From an uncultured Verrucomicrobiota bacterium (GTDB lineage Bacteria > Verrucomicrobiota > Verrucomicrobiia > Palsa-1439), in the NCBI GenBank assembly GCA_903825435.1, contig CAIKAP010000150.1:1-39063 (forward strand): 39,063 nt of DNA, written 5' to 3'. A program made the position numbers and the translations under genes. This document shows, piece by piece, positions 17,231 to 25,624 of the stretch. A model generated the notes under the pieces. It saw only the letters and a list, made by a program, of their open reading frames with translations. It did not search any database and had not been told where the DNA came from. Each line of letters opens with the position of its first letter. The first letter of the stretch is position 1.

Positions 17231-17992
17231 TCACTTGATCGGCGAGAAATCCGTTGCTTTCATCATGGTAGACTTCACGCCGACAGGTTGCGGTTGCACC
17301 GTGAGCGGGCCACCCGCTTTGTCTTCCGACGCCTTCTTCGCGGCGATCCAATCCGGGTCGGCACGGAATGCACCGAATGAGGCTTTCGCCGCCTCGGCAT
17401 CCTTGTGGGCAAGAATGTACACCAGCCGGTTATCGGCGCCTTTCTGGTCTTTCACCGGTGTCCAGTAGCCGATTTGCGTCATGCCATGCTTGGCGAAAAG
17501 CTTCACCGTATGATCGCGGAACCGGGCCAGCAACGCGTCCAGATTGCCGGGCGAGGCTGTGTACTCGCGTAACTCGAAGATGCGCGGCCCGGCGTCGGAC
17601 GGCTTGATCTCGGGCGAGAAATCGGTGGCGCCCAGGAAGACGGACTCGATCTTTGCGACGAGTTTGCCGTTGGCTTCACTTTCCCTGACCACCTGTTTCC
17701 ATTCGGGGTCAGCGCCGAACTCCTTGAACGCCTTGTCGCGGGCGTCGTGGCTGGGGAAGGTGAGCAGGTAAACGAGCTTATTGTCGGTGTTGTCAGACGG
17801 CACCCAGTAGCCGATGTTGGTCATGCCGTGTTTTTCGAATAGCTTGCACGTGTGATCACGGAACCGCGCCAGCAACGCGTCTAACTTGCCCGGCGCGGCA
17901 TAATACGTCCGCATCTCGTACACGCACGTATCCTCCGTCGCTATGACGTTCGTCAGGCACAACAAACCAATCAGCCATTTGAGAGGTTTCAT
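17231..17992 (-). CDS. Tandem-domain NIPSNAP protein
   Basis: This 253-residue protein has a likely signal or anchor (MKPLKWLIGLLCLTNVIA) followed by two NIPSNAP domains. Domain 1 is roughly residues 20-130 (CVYEMRTYYAAPGKLDALLA) and domain 2 roughly 132-253 (RIFELREYTASPGNLDALLA). Both contain the ARFRDHT and KHGMT-x-IGYW segments, so they are dimeric ferredoxin-like halves fused in one chain. The DNA is also similar between the halves, which indicates a recent duplication. The start is ATG at 17992 for the hydrophobic segment; an in-frame ATG at 18037 has no signal-like context. Function of bacterial NIPSNAPs is not known. It leads the ThuA/oxidoreductase group at a 48-base distance. Confidence 0.85.
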   Translation of the reverse strand: MKPLKWLIGLLCLTNVIATEDTCVYEMRTYYAAPGKLDALLARFRDHTCKLFEKHGMTNIGYWVPSDNTDNKLVYLLTFPSHDARDKAFKEFGADPEWKQVVRESEANGKLVAKIESVFLGATDFSPEIKPSDAGPRIFELREYTASPGNLDALLARFRDHTVKLFAKHGMTQIGYWTPVKDQKGADNRLVYILAHKDAEAAKASFGAFRADPDWIAAKKASEDKAGGPLTVQPQPVGVKSTMMKATDFSPIK

Positions 17993-18220
17993 TGAGTAGT
18001 GAAAATTGAAGAATTCATCTACTGTTATTCTTGACATATTTGAAAAATAAGGTTGTTTCTGCCCTTGAATAAGGGTTTAGTTTCCTTTGAAATAAACAGC
18101 TTTATGCGCCATGCTTTAAGAGTGTAATAATTCGCGAAACGTACAGCGCCGATTTGTTCCCGTTTTCCGCCTCTCCGTGTCACACGTTCGCTTAGGTCGG
18201 CGTTCTGGGGATCAGGTGGT
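17993..18220. other. AT-rich intergenic region upstream of the NIPSNAP gene
   Basis: These 228 bases are markedly richer in A and T than the flanks. They must hold the minus-strand promoter for the NIPSNAP/ThuA/oxidoreductase group. A short inverted repeat CCCTT-GAAT-AAGGG sits at 18062-18075. I could not pick a convincing -35/-10 pair. A minus-strand frame from 18246 to 18025 is open but begins inside smc and has no family resemblance. Confidence 0.5.
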
Positions 18221-21200
18221 TTACTCCATTTTTGTTCCGGTCGCATGATTGGCGGAATTGCCCGCGGCCACGGCTTCGGCGACGGCGGCTTGGACCTCGG
18301 CCTTCAGTTCTTCCGGCGCAGCCTGTCCGAGCACGGGCGCGGTTTCGGCGACGACAGGGGCAACGGCCTCGTTGATTGGGGCGACGGTCGCCTCCTTCTG
18401 GACGAGCAGGTCGTTGCGGAGTTCTTCCTCGTGCGGGCGCGGCCCGGCTGCGATGACGTCCATCGCGTCAATCCGGTTCTCCTGCGCTTCGCGGGTCTGC
18501 TCGGCTTGTTTGCGGGTATTCTCTTCGCGCGGGCTGAACTTGACGCTGACGACTTTGCTGACGCCGTGTTCCTCCATCGTGATGCCGTACAGGGCGTCGG
18601 CCATGCCGATGGTGCGCTTGTTGTGCGTGATGACGACGAACTGCGACATCGTGATGAAACGCTGGAGGATCCGGATGAAGCGATTGATGTTGGATTCGTC
18701 CAGCGGCGCGTCGAGCTCATCGAGGACGCAGAACGGCGCGGGCTTGACCATGTAGATGGAGAAAAGCAACGCGGTGGCAGTCATCGTCTTCTCGCCGCCG
18801 CTGAGGAGCGTGATGCTTTGCAGTTGTTTGCCGGGCGGCTTGGCGACGATCTCGATGCCGCTTTCGAGCGGGTCGTTTTCGTCGAGGAGGATGAGGTTGG
18901 CTTTGCCGCCGCCGAACAACTCGACGAACATCTGCTGAAAGTTGGTCCGGACTTTCTCGAAGGTCTCGCTGAAGAGCTGCTTGGTGGTTGTGTTGATCTT
19001 GGCGATGACTTGGAGGAGTTGTTCCTTCGCCTTGATGAGGTCTTCGTGCTGGGTGGTGAGGAATTTGTAACGCTCTTCGAGTTCGTCGTATTCTTGGATG
19101 GCTTCGAGGTTGATCGGTCCCATCGCGTCGAGCTTGGTCTGGATCTCGGCAACCTGCGCCTCGACGGCGTCCCAGTCGGTCTCGCGCGGCACCTGTTCGG
19201 TGATGGCGGGGCCTTGGTCGGCAACGGTGATGATGATGGCGTCGGGTTGGATGTCTTCGACGTTGACTTGGTACTTCTGCCAGACGCGGTCCTTGAGCTG
19301 GCCGGTTTCCATGCGTTTCTGCGCGACTTGGATGTCGAAACCGGATTTCTGCTGTTGCGCTTCGTAGGCTTTTTGCCGGAGCGCCTTCAACTCGGCTTCG
19401 GCGTGGGTGACACCGGCGACGACTTCTCCGCGCTGGTTTTCCAGCCCGGCAATCTGCTGCTGGAGTTGCTCGCGCAACCCGGCCAGTTCAGTGATCTTCT
19501 GTTCGGACTCGACGCTTTCGGCGCGGAACTGGGTGATGCGGACGGTAAGGCTCTCGATCTCGGTTGTGCAGCTTTGCATCCGGTCGCGGAAATCACGGAT
19601 GCGCCCGGCAATCGGTTCGCGGTTCGCTTCGATGGAACTGCGCCTGTGTTCGAGGCCGCCGACGCTGACGCGCAACTCGGTGAGTTGATCGGTCATCTCC
19701 TCCTTGTTGCGGAGGTATTCGTCGGCGATTTGCTGGGCCTGCGCCATTTGCTCGCGCAACTCGCCCTGCCGTGCTTCGGTGTAGCGGATGGCGGCGAGGA
19801 TGCGTTCGCGGCGCGCCTTGTCATCGGCGTCCTGCTGTTCGATGGACTGGACTTCGAAAATGACCGCGTGGATTTTGCTGTCGAGGTCGCGCTGGTCGGT
19901 CGTGAGCGAATTGAGTTCGCCTTCCTTGCCGGCAAGGGCGACTTCCTTGGCGTGGAGGTCGGTACGGAGCGCGGCGACTTCCTGTTCGAGCGCGGCTTTG
20001 CGCGTTTCCAAATCGGATTTCGCGGTGGCGAGTTCGGCGACCCGGGCGCGGAGCGCAACGAGTTCGTCGGTAAGTGCGGTGATTTCGCCGATATGGCTGT
20101 CGGAAACGGCGCTAAGGACGCCGTGGGTGCTGAGGAATTCGCCGCGCAACGTGGCGACGGCAAGATGCGGATGGTGGCCGCGCAACGTTAACGCGAGATC
20201 GAGGTCACCGGCAATGATGACGTTGGCGAGCAACGAGCGGACGAGCGGCGCGAAACGTTCGTCGCGCACGCGCGTGACGTTCGCGGCCCACGCCATCGCG
20301 CCGAGCGGCGGTTCGCCCGCGGGCGCGTCGGCGACGGTGACAAGACCGGGTGCCGTGACGGCGTTGCCGGCAAGCAACGCGCGGGCGGCGGCGAGGTCGT
20401 CGGCGAGAACGGTGCGGAGCGCGCCGCTGAGGGCGGTCTCGATGGCGGCGCCGTATTGCGGCTCGACTTCGATGACGTTGCCGAGGGTGGCGTGGCCGTC
20501 GGGCGCGGCGAAAAGTTTGCGGAGCAATTCGAGCCGGGCGCTCTTGCTGGAGACCTCGGACTCGGAGGCGTGATGTTGTTCGGTGGCGGCGCGAAGTTGG
20601 GGGACGAGTCCGGCAAGCGTGGCGTCGCGCTCGGTGAGCGTGGCGCGGAGCGGTTCGAGGGCGGCGCGGAGTTCGGCGAGGCTGGTGTGGAAATTTTCGA
20701 CTTGTTGCTGCTTGGCGGTGCGCTGGTCTTCGAGCTGGAGCCGCTCGGTGCAGAGGCGCTCGGCGCGGAGTTTGTCGTTGCGGCTGCGGAGGTCGAGGGA
20801 CTGGAGTTCGTTGTGGCTGCCGGCAATCTGGCGCTCGATGTCGACGAGGGCGGTCTTAGCTTCGTTGAGCGCGCGGTTCTTCTGGTTGAGTTCGGATTCG
20901 AGCGCCTTGAGGTCGTCCTGCTGGGCGCGGAGTTTGCCCTGCTCGGCGGCGAGGAGGAAATCAATCTGGTCGTACTCGGTGTTGAGCCGGGCCAGCTCGA
21001 CTTCCTGGATGTGAATCTTTTCCTCGGCCCCGGCAATCTCACGGCGGTTGCGCTCGATGGATTGCTCGGCGTCGGCGACGCGCTCGGTGTTGGTCGTGAT
21101 GCGCTGCTGGTGGCGGTCGGTTTCGTTGCGCAGATCGTGGTCACGGCTGGTCGTGTCAGCGATGGCGCGCTCGATTTCGCCGAGTGACCGGCGGAGCTGG

Positions 21201-22027
21201 TCAATCTGCGACTCGGAAGCGGAAATCTCGGAGGCGAACTGCTCCGACTGCGCCGCGATGGCGGTAATGGCGGCTTCGAGGTTGATGATCTCGGCGTGAA
21301 GGAGGTCGTAGCGATGCCGGCAGAGTTTGGTGTCGAGGACTTTGAGTTGGTCGAAGAGTTCTTTATAGCGGCGGGCCTTGCCGGCTTGGCGCTGGAGGCT
21401 GATGATCTGGCGTTTGACTTCCTTGATGATGTCGGTCAGGCGGACGAGGTTCTGCTCGGTGTACTCGAGTTTGCGGAGCGCTTCCTTCTTCTGGTGCTTG
21501 TACTTGTTGATGCCGGCGGCCTCTTCGAAGATGTTGCGCCGGTCTTCGGGGTGCGCGCTGAGAATCTGGTCAATCTGGCCTTGCGCCATGAGCGAGTAGC
21601 TGGAGCGGCCGATGCCGGTATCCATAAACATGTTCTGGATGTCGCGGAGGCGACACGGAGTTTTGTTGATGAGATACTCGCCTGCGCCGTCGCGATAGAC
21701 CCGGCGGCTGATGGTGACTTCGTTGAATTCGAGGTTCACGCCGGGAAGGGAAATGGTTTTGGCGTCAACGTCGGCGAAAGTCATACTGACCTCGGCCATG
21801 CCGATGGCTTTGCGGCCGTCAGTGCCGCTGAAAATGACATCGGCCATTTCCGAGCCTCGGAGCGCCTTCGCGGATTGTTCGCCGAGCACCCAGCGGATGG
21901 CATCGGCGACGTTGGATTTACCGCAACCGTTGGGTCCAACGATGGCGGTTACGCCTGGAATGAATTCCAGACTCGTTTTCTCGGCGAATGATTTAAAGCC
22001 GACGAGCTGCAGGCTCTTCAGATACAT
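18221..22027 (-). CDS. smc: Chromosome segregation protein SMC
   Basis: SMC forms the ATP-driven loop-extruding condensin core with ScpA/ScpB. The 1268 residues run as follows: N-terminal ATPase lobe with MYLKSLQLVGFKSFAEKTSL and Walker A AIVGPNGCGKSNVADAIRW; coiled coil; hinge at roughly 500-660 (FAAPDGHATLGNVIEVEPQY); second coiled coil; signature LLSGGEKTMTATALLF and Walker B FCVLDELDAPLDE. I chose ATG 22027 because the family begins MYLK; the frame remains open 18 codons upstream. After the D-loop and switch region it has an unusual tail of about 85 residues, rich in Ala, Glu and Val (for example ELKAEVQAAVAEAVAAGNS), not typical of SMC. It follows ruvA by 94 bases, in the same direction. 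Confidence 0.95.
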   Translation of the reverse strand: MYLKSLQLVGFKSFAEKTSLEFIPGVTAIVGPNGCGKSNVADAIRWVLGEQSAKALRGSEMADVIFSGTDGRKAIGMAEVSMTFADVDAKTISLPGVNLEFNEVTISRRVYRDGAGEYLINKTPCRLRDIQNMFMDTGIGRSSYSLMAQGQIDQILSAHPEDRRNIFEEAAGINKYKHQKKEALRKLEYTEQNLVRLTDIIKEVKRQIISLQRQAGKARRYKELFDQLKVLDTKLCRHRYDLLHAEIINLEAAITAIAAQSEQFASEISASESQIDQLRRSLGEIERAIADTTSRDHDLRNETDRHQQRITTNTERVADAEQSIERNRREIAGAEEKIHIQEVELARLNTEYDQIDFLLAAEQGKLRAQQDDLKALESELNQKNRALNEAKTALVDIERQIAGSHNELQSLDLRSRNDKLRAERLCTERLQLEDQRTAKQQQVENFHTSLAELRAALEPLRATLTERDATLAGLVPQLRAATEQHHASESEVSSKSARLELLRKLFAAPDGHATLGNVIEVEPQYGAAIETALSGALRTVLADDLAAARALLAGNAVTAPGLVTVADAPAGEPPLGAMAWAANVTRVRDERFAPLVRSLLANVIIAGDLDLALTLRGHHPHLAVATLRGEFLSTHGVLSAVSDSHIGEITALTDELVALRARVAELATAKSDLETRKAALEQEVAALRTDLHAKEVALAGKEGELNSLTTDQRDLDSKIHAVIFEVQSIEQQDADDKARRERILAAIRYTEARQGELREQMAQAQQIADEYLRNKEEMTDQLTELRVSVGGLEHRRSSIEANREPIAGRIRDFRDRMQSCTTEIESLTVRITQFRAESVESEQKITELAGLREQLQQQIAGLENQRGEVVAGVTHAEAELKALRQKAYEAQQQKSGFDIQVAQKRMETGQLKDRVWQKYQVNVEDIQPDAIIITVADQGPAITEQVPRETDWDAVEAQVAEIQTKLDAMGPINLEAIQEYDELEERYKFLTTQHEDLIKAKEQLLQVIAKINTTTKQLFSETFEKVRTNFQQMFVELFGGGKANLILLDENDPLESGIEIVAKPPGKQLQSITLLSGGEKTMTATALLFSIYMVKPAPFCVLDELDAPLDESNINRFIRILQRFITMSQFVVITHNKRTIGMADALYGITMEEHGVSKVVSVKFSPREENTRKQAEQTREAQENRIDAMDVIAAGPRPHEEELRNDLLVQKEATVAPINEAVAPVVAETAPVLGQAAPEELKAEVQAAVAEAVAAGNSANHATGTKME

Positions 22028-22121
22028 GTAGGGTCCCCACCCCTTTCTTGATTTGGCGACAAAATAGCGACCGGCTTGCAAAAAACAAGCAAAAAATGCA
22101 GCCTGTGAAGCTTCTTGCCGC

Positions 22122-22709
22122 TCAGGTGTTGCAAAGCGACGCGCGCACGAGTTCCTCGACGCTGCCAGCCGCGCCGAGTTTCTGCGTCGCTGCCATCACG
22201 GCTTGCTCAGCGTCGGCCTGTTTGTAGCCGAGCGAGACAAGCGCCATCACGGCGTCGGCGAGTTTCGGATCGGCGCTGGGTTTCGGACCGCGCGGCAATT
22301 CCGCACCGACCTTGTCCTTCAACTCAACGATGAGCCGTTCCGCGGTCTTCTTACCAATGCCGCGCAACAAGGAAAGGGTCTTCGTGTCCCCGCTGGCGAT
22401 GGCATTGCGCAACGACGTAACCGACGCGTTAGAGAGGATGTTGCAGCCGAGCTTTGGGCCGATACCGTTGATGCTGATCAGCAACAGGAACATCTCGCGT
22501 TCATTGGCAGTGGCGAAGCCGAAGAGTTGTTGGGTGCCGTCCTGCGCGCTGACGTGATGGTAGGTGAGCAGTTTCACGTCGCCGCCGACGGACGGAAGCT
22601 TGTCGTAGCTTGATACTGGGATGAAGACTTGATAGCCGACGCCGTGGCAATCAATGACGACGCGGGTTGGCGTCGCCTCTGCCAGCTTGCCTTGGAGGAA
22701 TGCGATCAT
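22122..22709 (-). CDS. ruvA: Holliday junction branch migration protein RuvA
   Basis: RuvA binds Holliday junctions as a tetramer and loads the RuvB motor. The 195-residue protein starts MIAFLQGKLAEATPTRVVID, the N-terminal OB-fold domain. Helix-hairpin-helix motifs follow (FLLLISINGIGPKLGCNILS and LLRGIGKKTAERLIVELKD), with the C-terminal domain III (DAVMALVSLGYKQADAEQAV) that contacts RuvB. Length and order are normal. RuvB is not in the window. It is downstream of ruvC by 45 bases containing short ATTCGTG repeats. Confidence 0.95.
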   Translation of the reverse strand: MIAFLQGKLAEATPTRVVIDCHGVGYQVFIPVSSYDKLPSVGGDVKLLTYHHVSAQDGTQQLFGFATANEREMFLLLISINGIGPKLGCNILSNASVTSLRNAIASGDTKTLSLLRGIGKKTAERLIVELKDKVGAELPRGPKPSADPKLADAVMALVSLGYKQADAEQAVMAATQKLGAAGSVEELVRASLCNT

Positions 22710-22754
22710 GCCCCACGAATAAACACGAATCCGACACGAATGGCACGAAGAAAA
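22710..22754 (-). repeat. Short ATTCGTG repeats between ruvC and ruvA
   Basis: On the minus strand the gap reads with CTTCGTG, ATTCGTG, ATTCGTG and ATTCGTG at 9-11 base intervals. This pattern, in which a TTCGTG heptamer is repeated several times with small fillers, looks like a known type of dispersed intergenic repeat in environmental bacterial genomes. It lies exactly between two genes of one recombination operon. Function unknown. Confidence 0.7.
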
Positions 22755-23252
22755 TCAGATCAGCTTTGGCGGATGGAGTTGGATGCCGCGCAGGGATTGG
22801 GCGTGGCAGATGGCCAACGCGAGCGCGTCACCGGCGTCCTCGAACGGGACTTCCTTCAAGCCGAGCAACGCCTTGACCATGTTGGCAACCTGTTGCTTGC
22901 CGGCGGCGCCGAGACCGGTGACGCTCTGTTTGACTTTGCGCGGAGCGTACTCGTAAACCTCCAACCCGTGCGCGGCGGCAACTGCGATGACAACGCCGCG
23001 CACCTGGCCGAGGGTAAGTGCAATTTTCGTGTTCTGAACGAAGATCAAGCCTTCTACCGCCATCACGTCGGGCTGGTGTTGCTTGATCAACGCCGTCAGC
23101 GTGTCGTGGATGCGGACGAGGCAACGCGACGGGAGGATGTTGGTAGCGTTCTTGATGGTACCATGTGTGATCGGCATCATCTCATTGCCACGAGCCTCAA
23201 TCAGACCGTAACCGGTCGAGCGCAGGCTGGGGTCAACACCGAGAATCTTCAC
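22755..23252 (-). CDS. ruvC: Crossover junction endodeoxyribonuclease RuvC
   Basis: RuvC cuts Holliday junctions symmetrically. The 165-residue protein begins with MKILGVDPSLRSTGYGLIEA (first catalytic Asp at residue 7). AVEGLIFVQNTKIALTLGQV supplies the Glu, and GDALALAICHAQSL the C-terminal Asp pair region. The start is GTG at 23252, overlapping the yebC stop as GTGA, so the genes are probably co-translated. The domain order and length are standard. Confidence 0.95.
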   Translation of the reverse strand: MKILGVDPSLRSTGYGLIEARGNEMMPITHGTIKNATNILPSRCLVRIHDTLTALIKQHQPDVMAVEGLIFVQNTKIALTLGQVRGVVIAVAAAHGLEVYEYAPRKVKQSVTGLGAAGKQQVANMVKALLGLKEVPFEDAGDALALAICHAQSLRGIQLHPPKLI

Positions 23253-23998
23253 GCGCCGGCTTGGACCTTCTCGATGACGGTGTCAGGGATGTCGACGCTG
23301 GAATAGACGTTCTGCACGTCGTCGTGGTCTTCGAGCGTGTCGATAAGGTCCAACACGGCCTTGGCGGTCTTCTCGTCAGTGATGGGCACCGGCGTCAATG
23401 GCAACCACGCGACTTCGGCGCTGACAGGTTTCAGTTTCTTGCCTTCGATGGCCTTGTGGACCGATTCGAACTGGTGCGGGTCGGTCGTGATCTCGTAAGT
23501 TTCGTCGTGCGTGACCATATCATCGGCACCGGCGTCGAGGACAAGACTCATGAGTTCGTCTTCGCCGATTTGTTCTTTTGGAATGACGATCTGCCCTTTA
23601 CGATGGAAAAGATGTTTGGCGGTGGCAAGATGGCCGCCGTGCTTGGTTAGAATGGCACGGACTTCGGCAGCGGTGCGGTTCTTGTTGTCGGTGAGCAGTT
23701 CAATGATCAAGGCGACGCCGCCGGAGGCGAAACTTTCGTAGGTGAGTTCCTCGTAGTTGACGCCTTCGAGTTCGCCGGTGCCTTTCTTGATGGCGCGGTC
23801 AATGTTGTCCACCGGCATGTTGGAGGCGCGGGCTTTCATCAGGATGGTGCGCAGTCGCGGGTTGAACCCCGGATCGCCGCCGCCGTGTTTGCAGGCGACA
23901 GAGATTTCCCTGCCAAGCTTGGAAAAGATCTTGCCGCGCTTGGCGTCAAGCGTGCCTTTGTAGTGTTTGACCTTGGACCATTTGGAGTGCCCTGACAT
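23249..23998 (-). CDS. yebC: YebC/PmpR family transcriptional or translational regulator
   Basis: This 249-residue protein starts MSGHSKWSKVKHYKGTLDAK, the invariant opening of the family, and continues GKIFSKLGREISVACKHGGG and PVDNIDRAIKKGTGELEGVN. Family members bind DNA as regulators or relieve ribosome stalling at proline stretches. The gene heads the yebC-ruvC-ruvA run, a common bacterial arrangement. No promoter could be chosen with confidence in 23999-24066. Confidence 0.95.
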   Translation of the reverse strand: MSGHSKWSKVKHYKGTLDAKRGKIFSKLGREISVACKHGGGDPGFNPRLRTILMKARASNMPVDNIDRAIKKGTGELEGVNYEELTYESFASGGVALIIELLTDNKNRTAAEVRAILTKHGGHLATAKHLFHRKGQIVIPKEQIGEDELMSLVLDAGADDMVTHDETYEITTDPHQFESVHKAIEGKKLKPVSAEVAWLPLTPVPITDEKTAKAVLDLIDTLEDHDDVQNVYSSVDIPDTVIEKVQAGA

Positions 23999-24066
23999 AG
24001 TATGCGAATCTTAGCTTGCCGTCCGGCAGGTTTCCATCTATTTTATGTCCGCTTCCCAACAAGAGT

Positions 24067-24151
24067 GCGCGGGTGGTGGAACTGGCAGACACGTACGTTT
24101 GAGGGGCGTATGCCGTAAGGCGTGCAGGTTCAAGTCCTGTCCCGCGCACCA
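24067..24151 (+). tRNA. tRNA-Leu (anticodon GAG)
   Basis: The acceptor arms are GCGCGGG (24067-24073) and CCCGCGC (24141-24147), followed by A and an encoded CCA. The anticodon stem TACGT/GCGTA (24094-24098, 24106-24110) has the loop TTGAGGG, giving anticodon GAG at 24101-24103. The long variable arm (TGCCGTAAGGCG) and the T-arm with TTCAAGTCC fit a class II leucine tRNA. It decodes CUC and CUU. It stands alone between yebC and degenerate sequence. Confidence 0.96.
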
Positions 24152-24928
24152 ACTTGAAAACACCAATAAAACCGCTGGTTTTCGCACTTGTCATCGTTTG
24201 GTCGGCCTCTCGCATAACAACGCCACCCGCGTCCGCCACTGTCCACAAGCCAATTTGCCAAGTTGGACAAGCCCGCGGCAGGCTGGCGGATCGCCGCGCC
24301 AGCGCCTTGTGGTGCGTTCTGGTGGTGGTTCGCGCAACTCCCCACAAAGCAAGGCGACGGTCTTTGTGAGCACAAAGCCGCCAATGCCGCTGCCGCAAAC
24401 GCAGATCGTTTACAGGCGAGCAAGGCTTTGTTGGATCGTTTTATGAAGGTGATTCCGCAACAAGTGGAGTCAGTTCAAACGTTTAATCTTTCTCCATATT
24501 CCGTCAGCGGTAGCGTGTTTTTGGAAAATGAAAACCAAATAGTCGATGCGACGACTCAATGCGTTGAACAGCTCCATGCCCTTGCCGGACGTGCAGTCGA
24601 CTTGCGGTTCTATTCACGCACAAGCGCAGGCGAATGGAAGTTAGTAGCCGTTGGTGAATGGGGTAACATGGCGCAACATCCTAAGTCTCCATTTGTACTA
24701 AGACTGGTCTCGTTACGTGCACCCGCGCACCATGCAACTTATCAAGAACAGCACGCCCATGAATATCCAACCTTCCTTCGTGGTGAACAGCCAACAAAAA
24801 ATTTCAGGATAGCAACCAATCGTCGCGCTGGTCTCGTTACATTCCCGCCGTTTGCGCTGGAGTACTTCGTGATGTTTCACTTCGTCGCCAGCTTCTACAC
24901 GTGCAAAGACAAAATCGGCCTCTGACCG
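24152..24928 (+). pseudogene. Degenerate region with coding-like remnants after tRNA-Leu
   Basis: No intact recognisable gene lies in these 777 bases. From 24154 a plus-strand frame gives a signal-like start (KPLVFALVIVWSAS) but ends at 24369 without likeness to anything. A second plus-strand frame is open 24263-24925 and contains protein-like stretches (LDRFMKVIPQQVESVQTFNL; AVDLRFYSRTSAGEWKLVAV). Together they could be one exported protein with a frameshift around 24260-24370. On the minus strand 24930-24745 also reads plausibly (EADFVFARVEAGDEVKHHEV, ending EGWIFMGVLFLIS), a possible fragment. GC is lower than around. I cannot name any family. Confidence 0.4.
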
Positions 24929-25624
24929 TCACTCGAAGCTGCGGGTGATTTGTCCCGGTTTGCGGTGCAGCAATGGGTCGATCATGATCATTCGCACAGC
25001 CTTCCAAATCGTCTCCGGTGGACTGTGCCGCTCGACGTGCCCTGCGCGGATCGCTGCGAACAACGAGGACAGTGTCGGCTCGGCGTCCACCAGCGTGTAG
25101 TGCTGACCGAACATCCATAGGTTATGTGCGTCAGAGGTCGCCACGACCGGCTTGCCGTACTGGGCAGCGACACGTAGCGCCTTGCGGTTGGAATTCAGCC
25201 ACGTGAAATGCAGGTGGCAATACTCGATCGCGTCGAACACATCAATGTAGCGTTCCATCCAACGGTGCAGGCTGTGCTTGAAGAAATACGGATGCGGCGC
25301 AATCATCAATACATCGTCGCCGCGCTCCCGCCGCAACGCGCGCAGATCGTCCAGCGTCCGCAGCCGTTCATACTCGCGCTGGCTGATGTTGTAGAGCAAC
25401 ACGTCGCCGTGCGGCGATTCCCATTCGACGCCACGCACCAGCAACAAGCCTTTGCCACGCACGTACTCGAAGACCCGCTCATCTTCCAACACCGCGCCGT
25501 GCAATGTTACCGCCACCGCACCGAAGCCGAGCGCCGCCGCCTTGTCAATCAGCGCCGTTGCCGGGTGCGGAAGGCCGTCTTCGGGGTCCTCGCCCGTGTG
25601 TATGTGCAGGTCAACCTTGATCAT
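24929..25624 (-). CDS. PHP domain metal-dependent phosphoesterase
   Basis: This 231-residue protein begins MIKVDLHIHTGEDPEDGLPH, the first PHP metal-binding motif (D-x-H-x-H). Later metal ligands are carried by AVTLHGAV, VRGVEWES, MIAPHPYF and VVATSDAHN, the usual His/Glu/Asp set of three metal sites. PHP proteins are phosphoesterases, and some act as nucleases or polymerase proofreaders. The start codon overlaps the stop of the AddA-like gene (ATGA), so it is translationally coupled as the last gene of addB-addA-PHP. The reaction on which it acts is unknown. The frame is open further to 25783 but those codons overlap addA's C-terminal nuclease coding. Confidence 0.88.
   Translation of the reverse strand: MIKVDLHIHTGEDPEDGLPHPATALIDKAAALGFGAVAVTLHGAVLEDERVFEYVRGKGLLLVRGVEWESPHGDVLLYNISQREYERLRTLDDLRALRRERGDDVLMIAPHPYFFKHSLHRWMERYIDVFDAIEYCHLHFTWLNSNRKALRVAAQYGKPVVATSDAHNLWMFGQHYTLVDAEPTLSSLFAAIRAGHVERHSPPETIWKAVRMIMIDPLLHRKPGQITRSFE

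Noticed and set aside
18025-18246. Small minus-strand frame starting within the smc end
   Set aside because: It begins in another frame of smc, has no plausible ribosome-binding site, and no recognisable sequence; probably chance in an AT-rich gap.
18245-20191. Open plus-strand frame of about 650 codons inside smc
   Set aside because: It is the antisense reading of SMC coiled coil and head, rich in Leu/Phe/Asp/Gly, with no motif.
22078-22110. Terminator after ruvA
   Set aside because: GCTTG/CAAGC with T-runs exists on the minus strand, but the 5-bp stem is short and the T-run lies within the loop, so it is not convincing.
24140-24151. tRNA-Leu 3' end as an attachment site
   Set aside because: No second copy of the 3' end sequence was found in the window, and no integrase gene is near.
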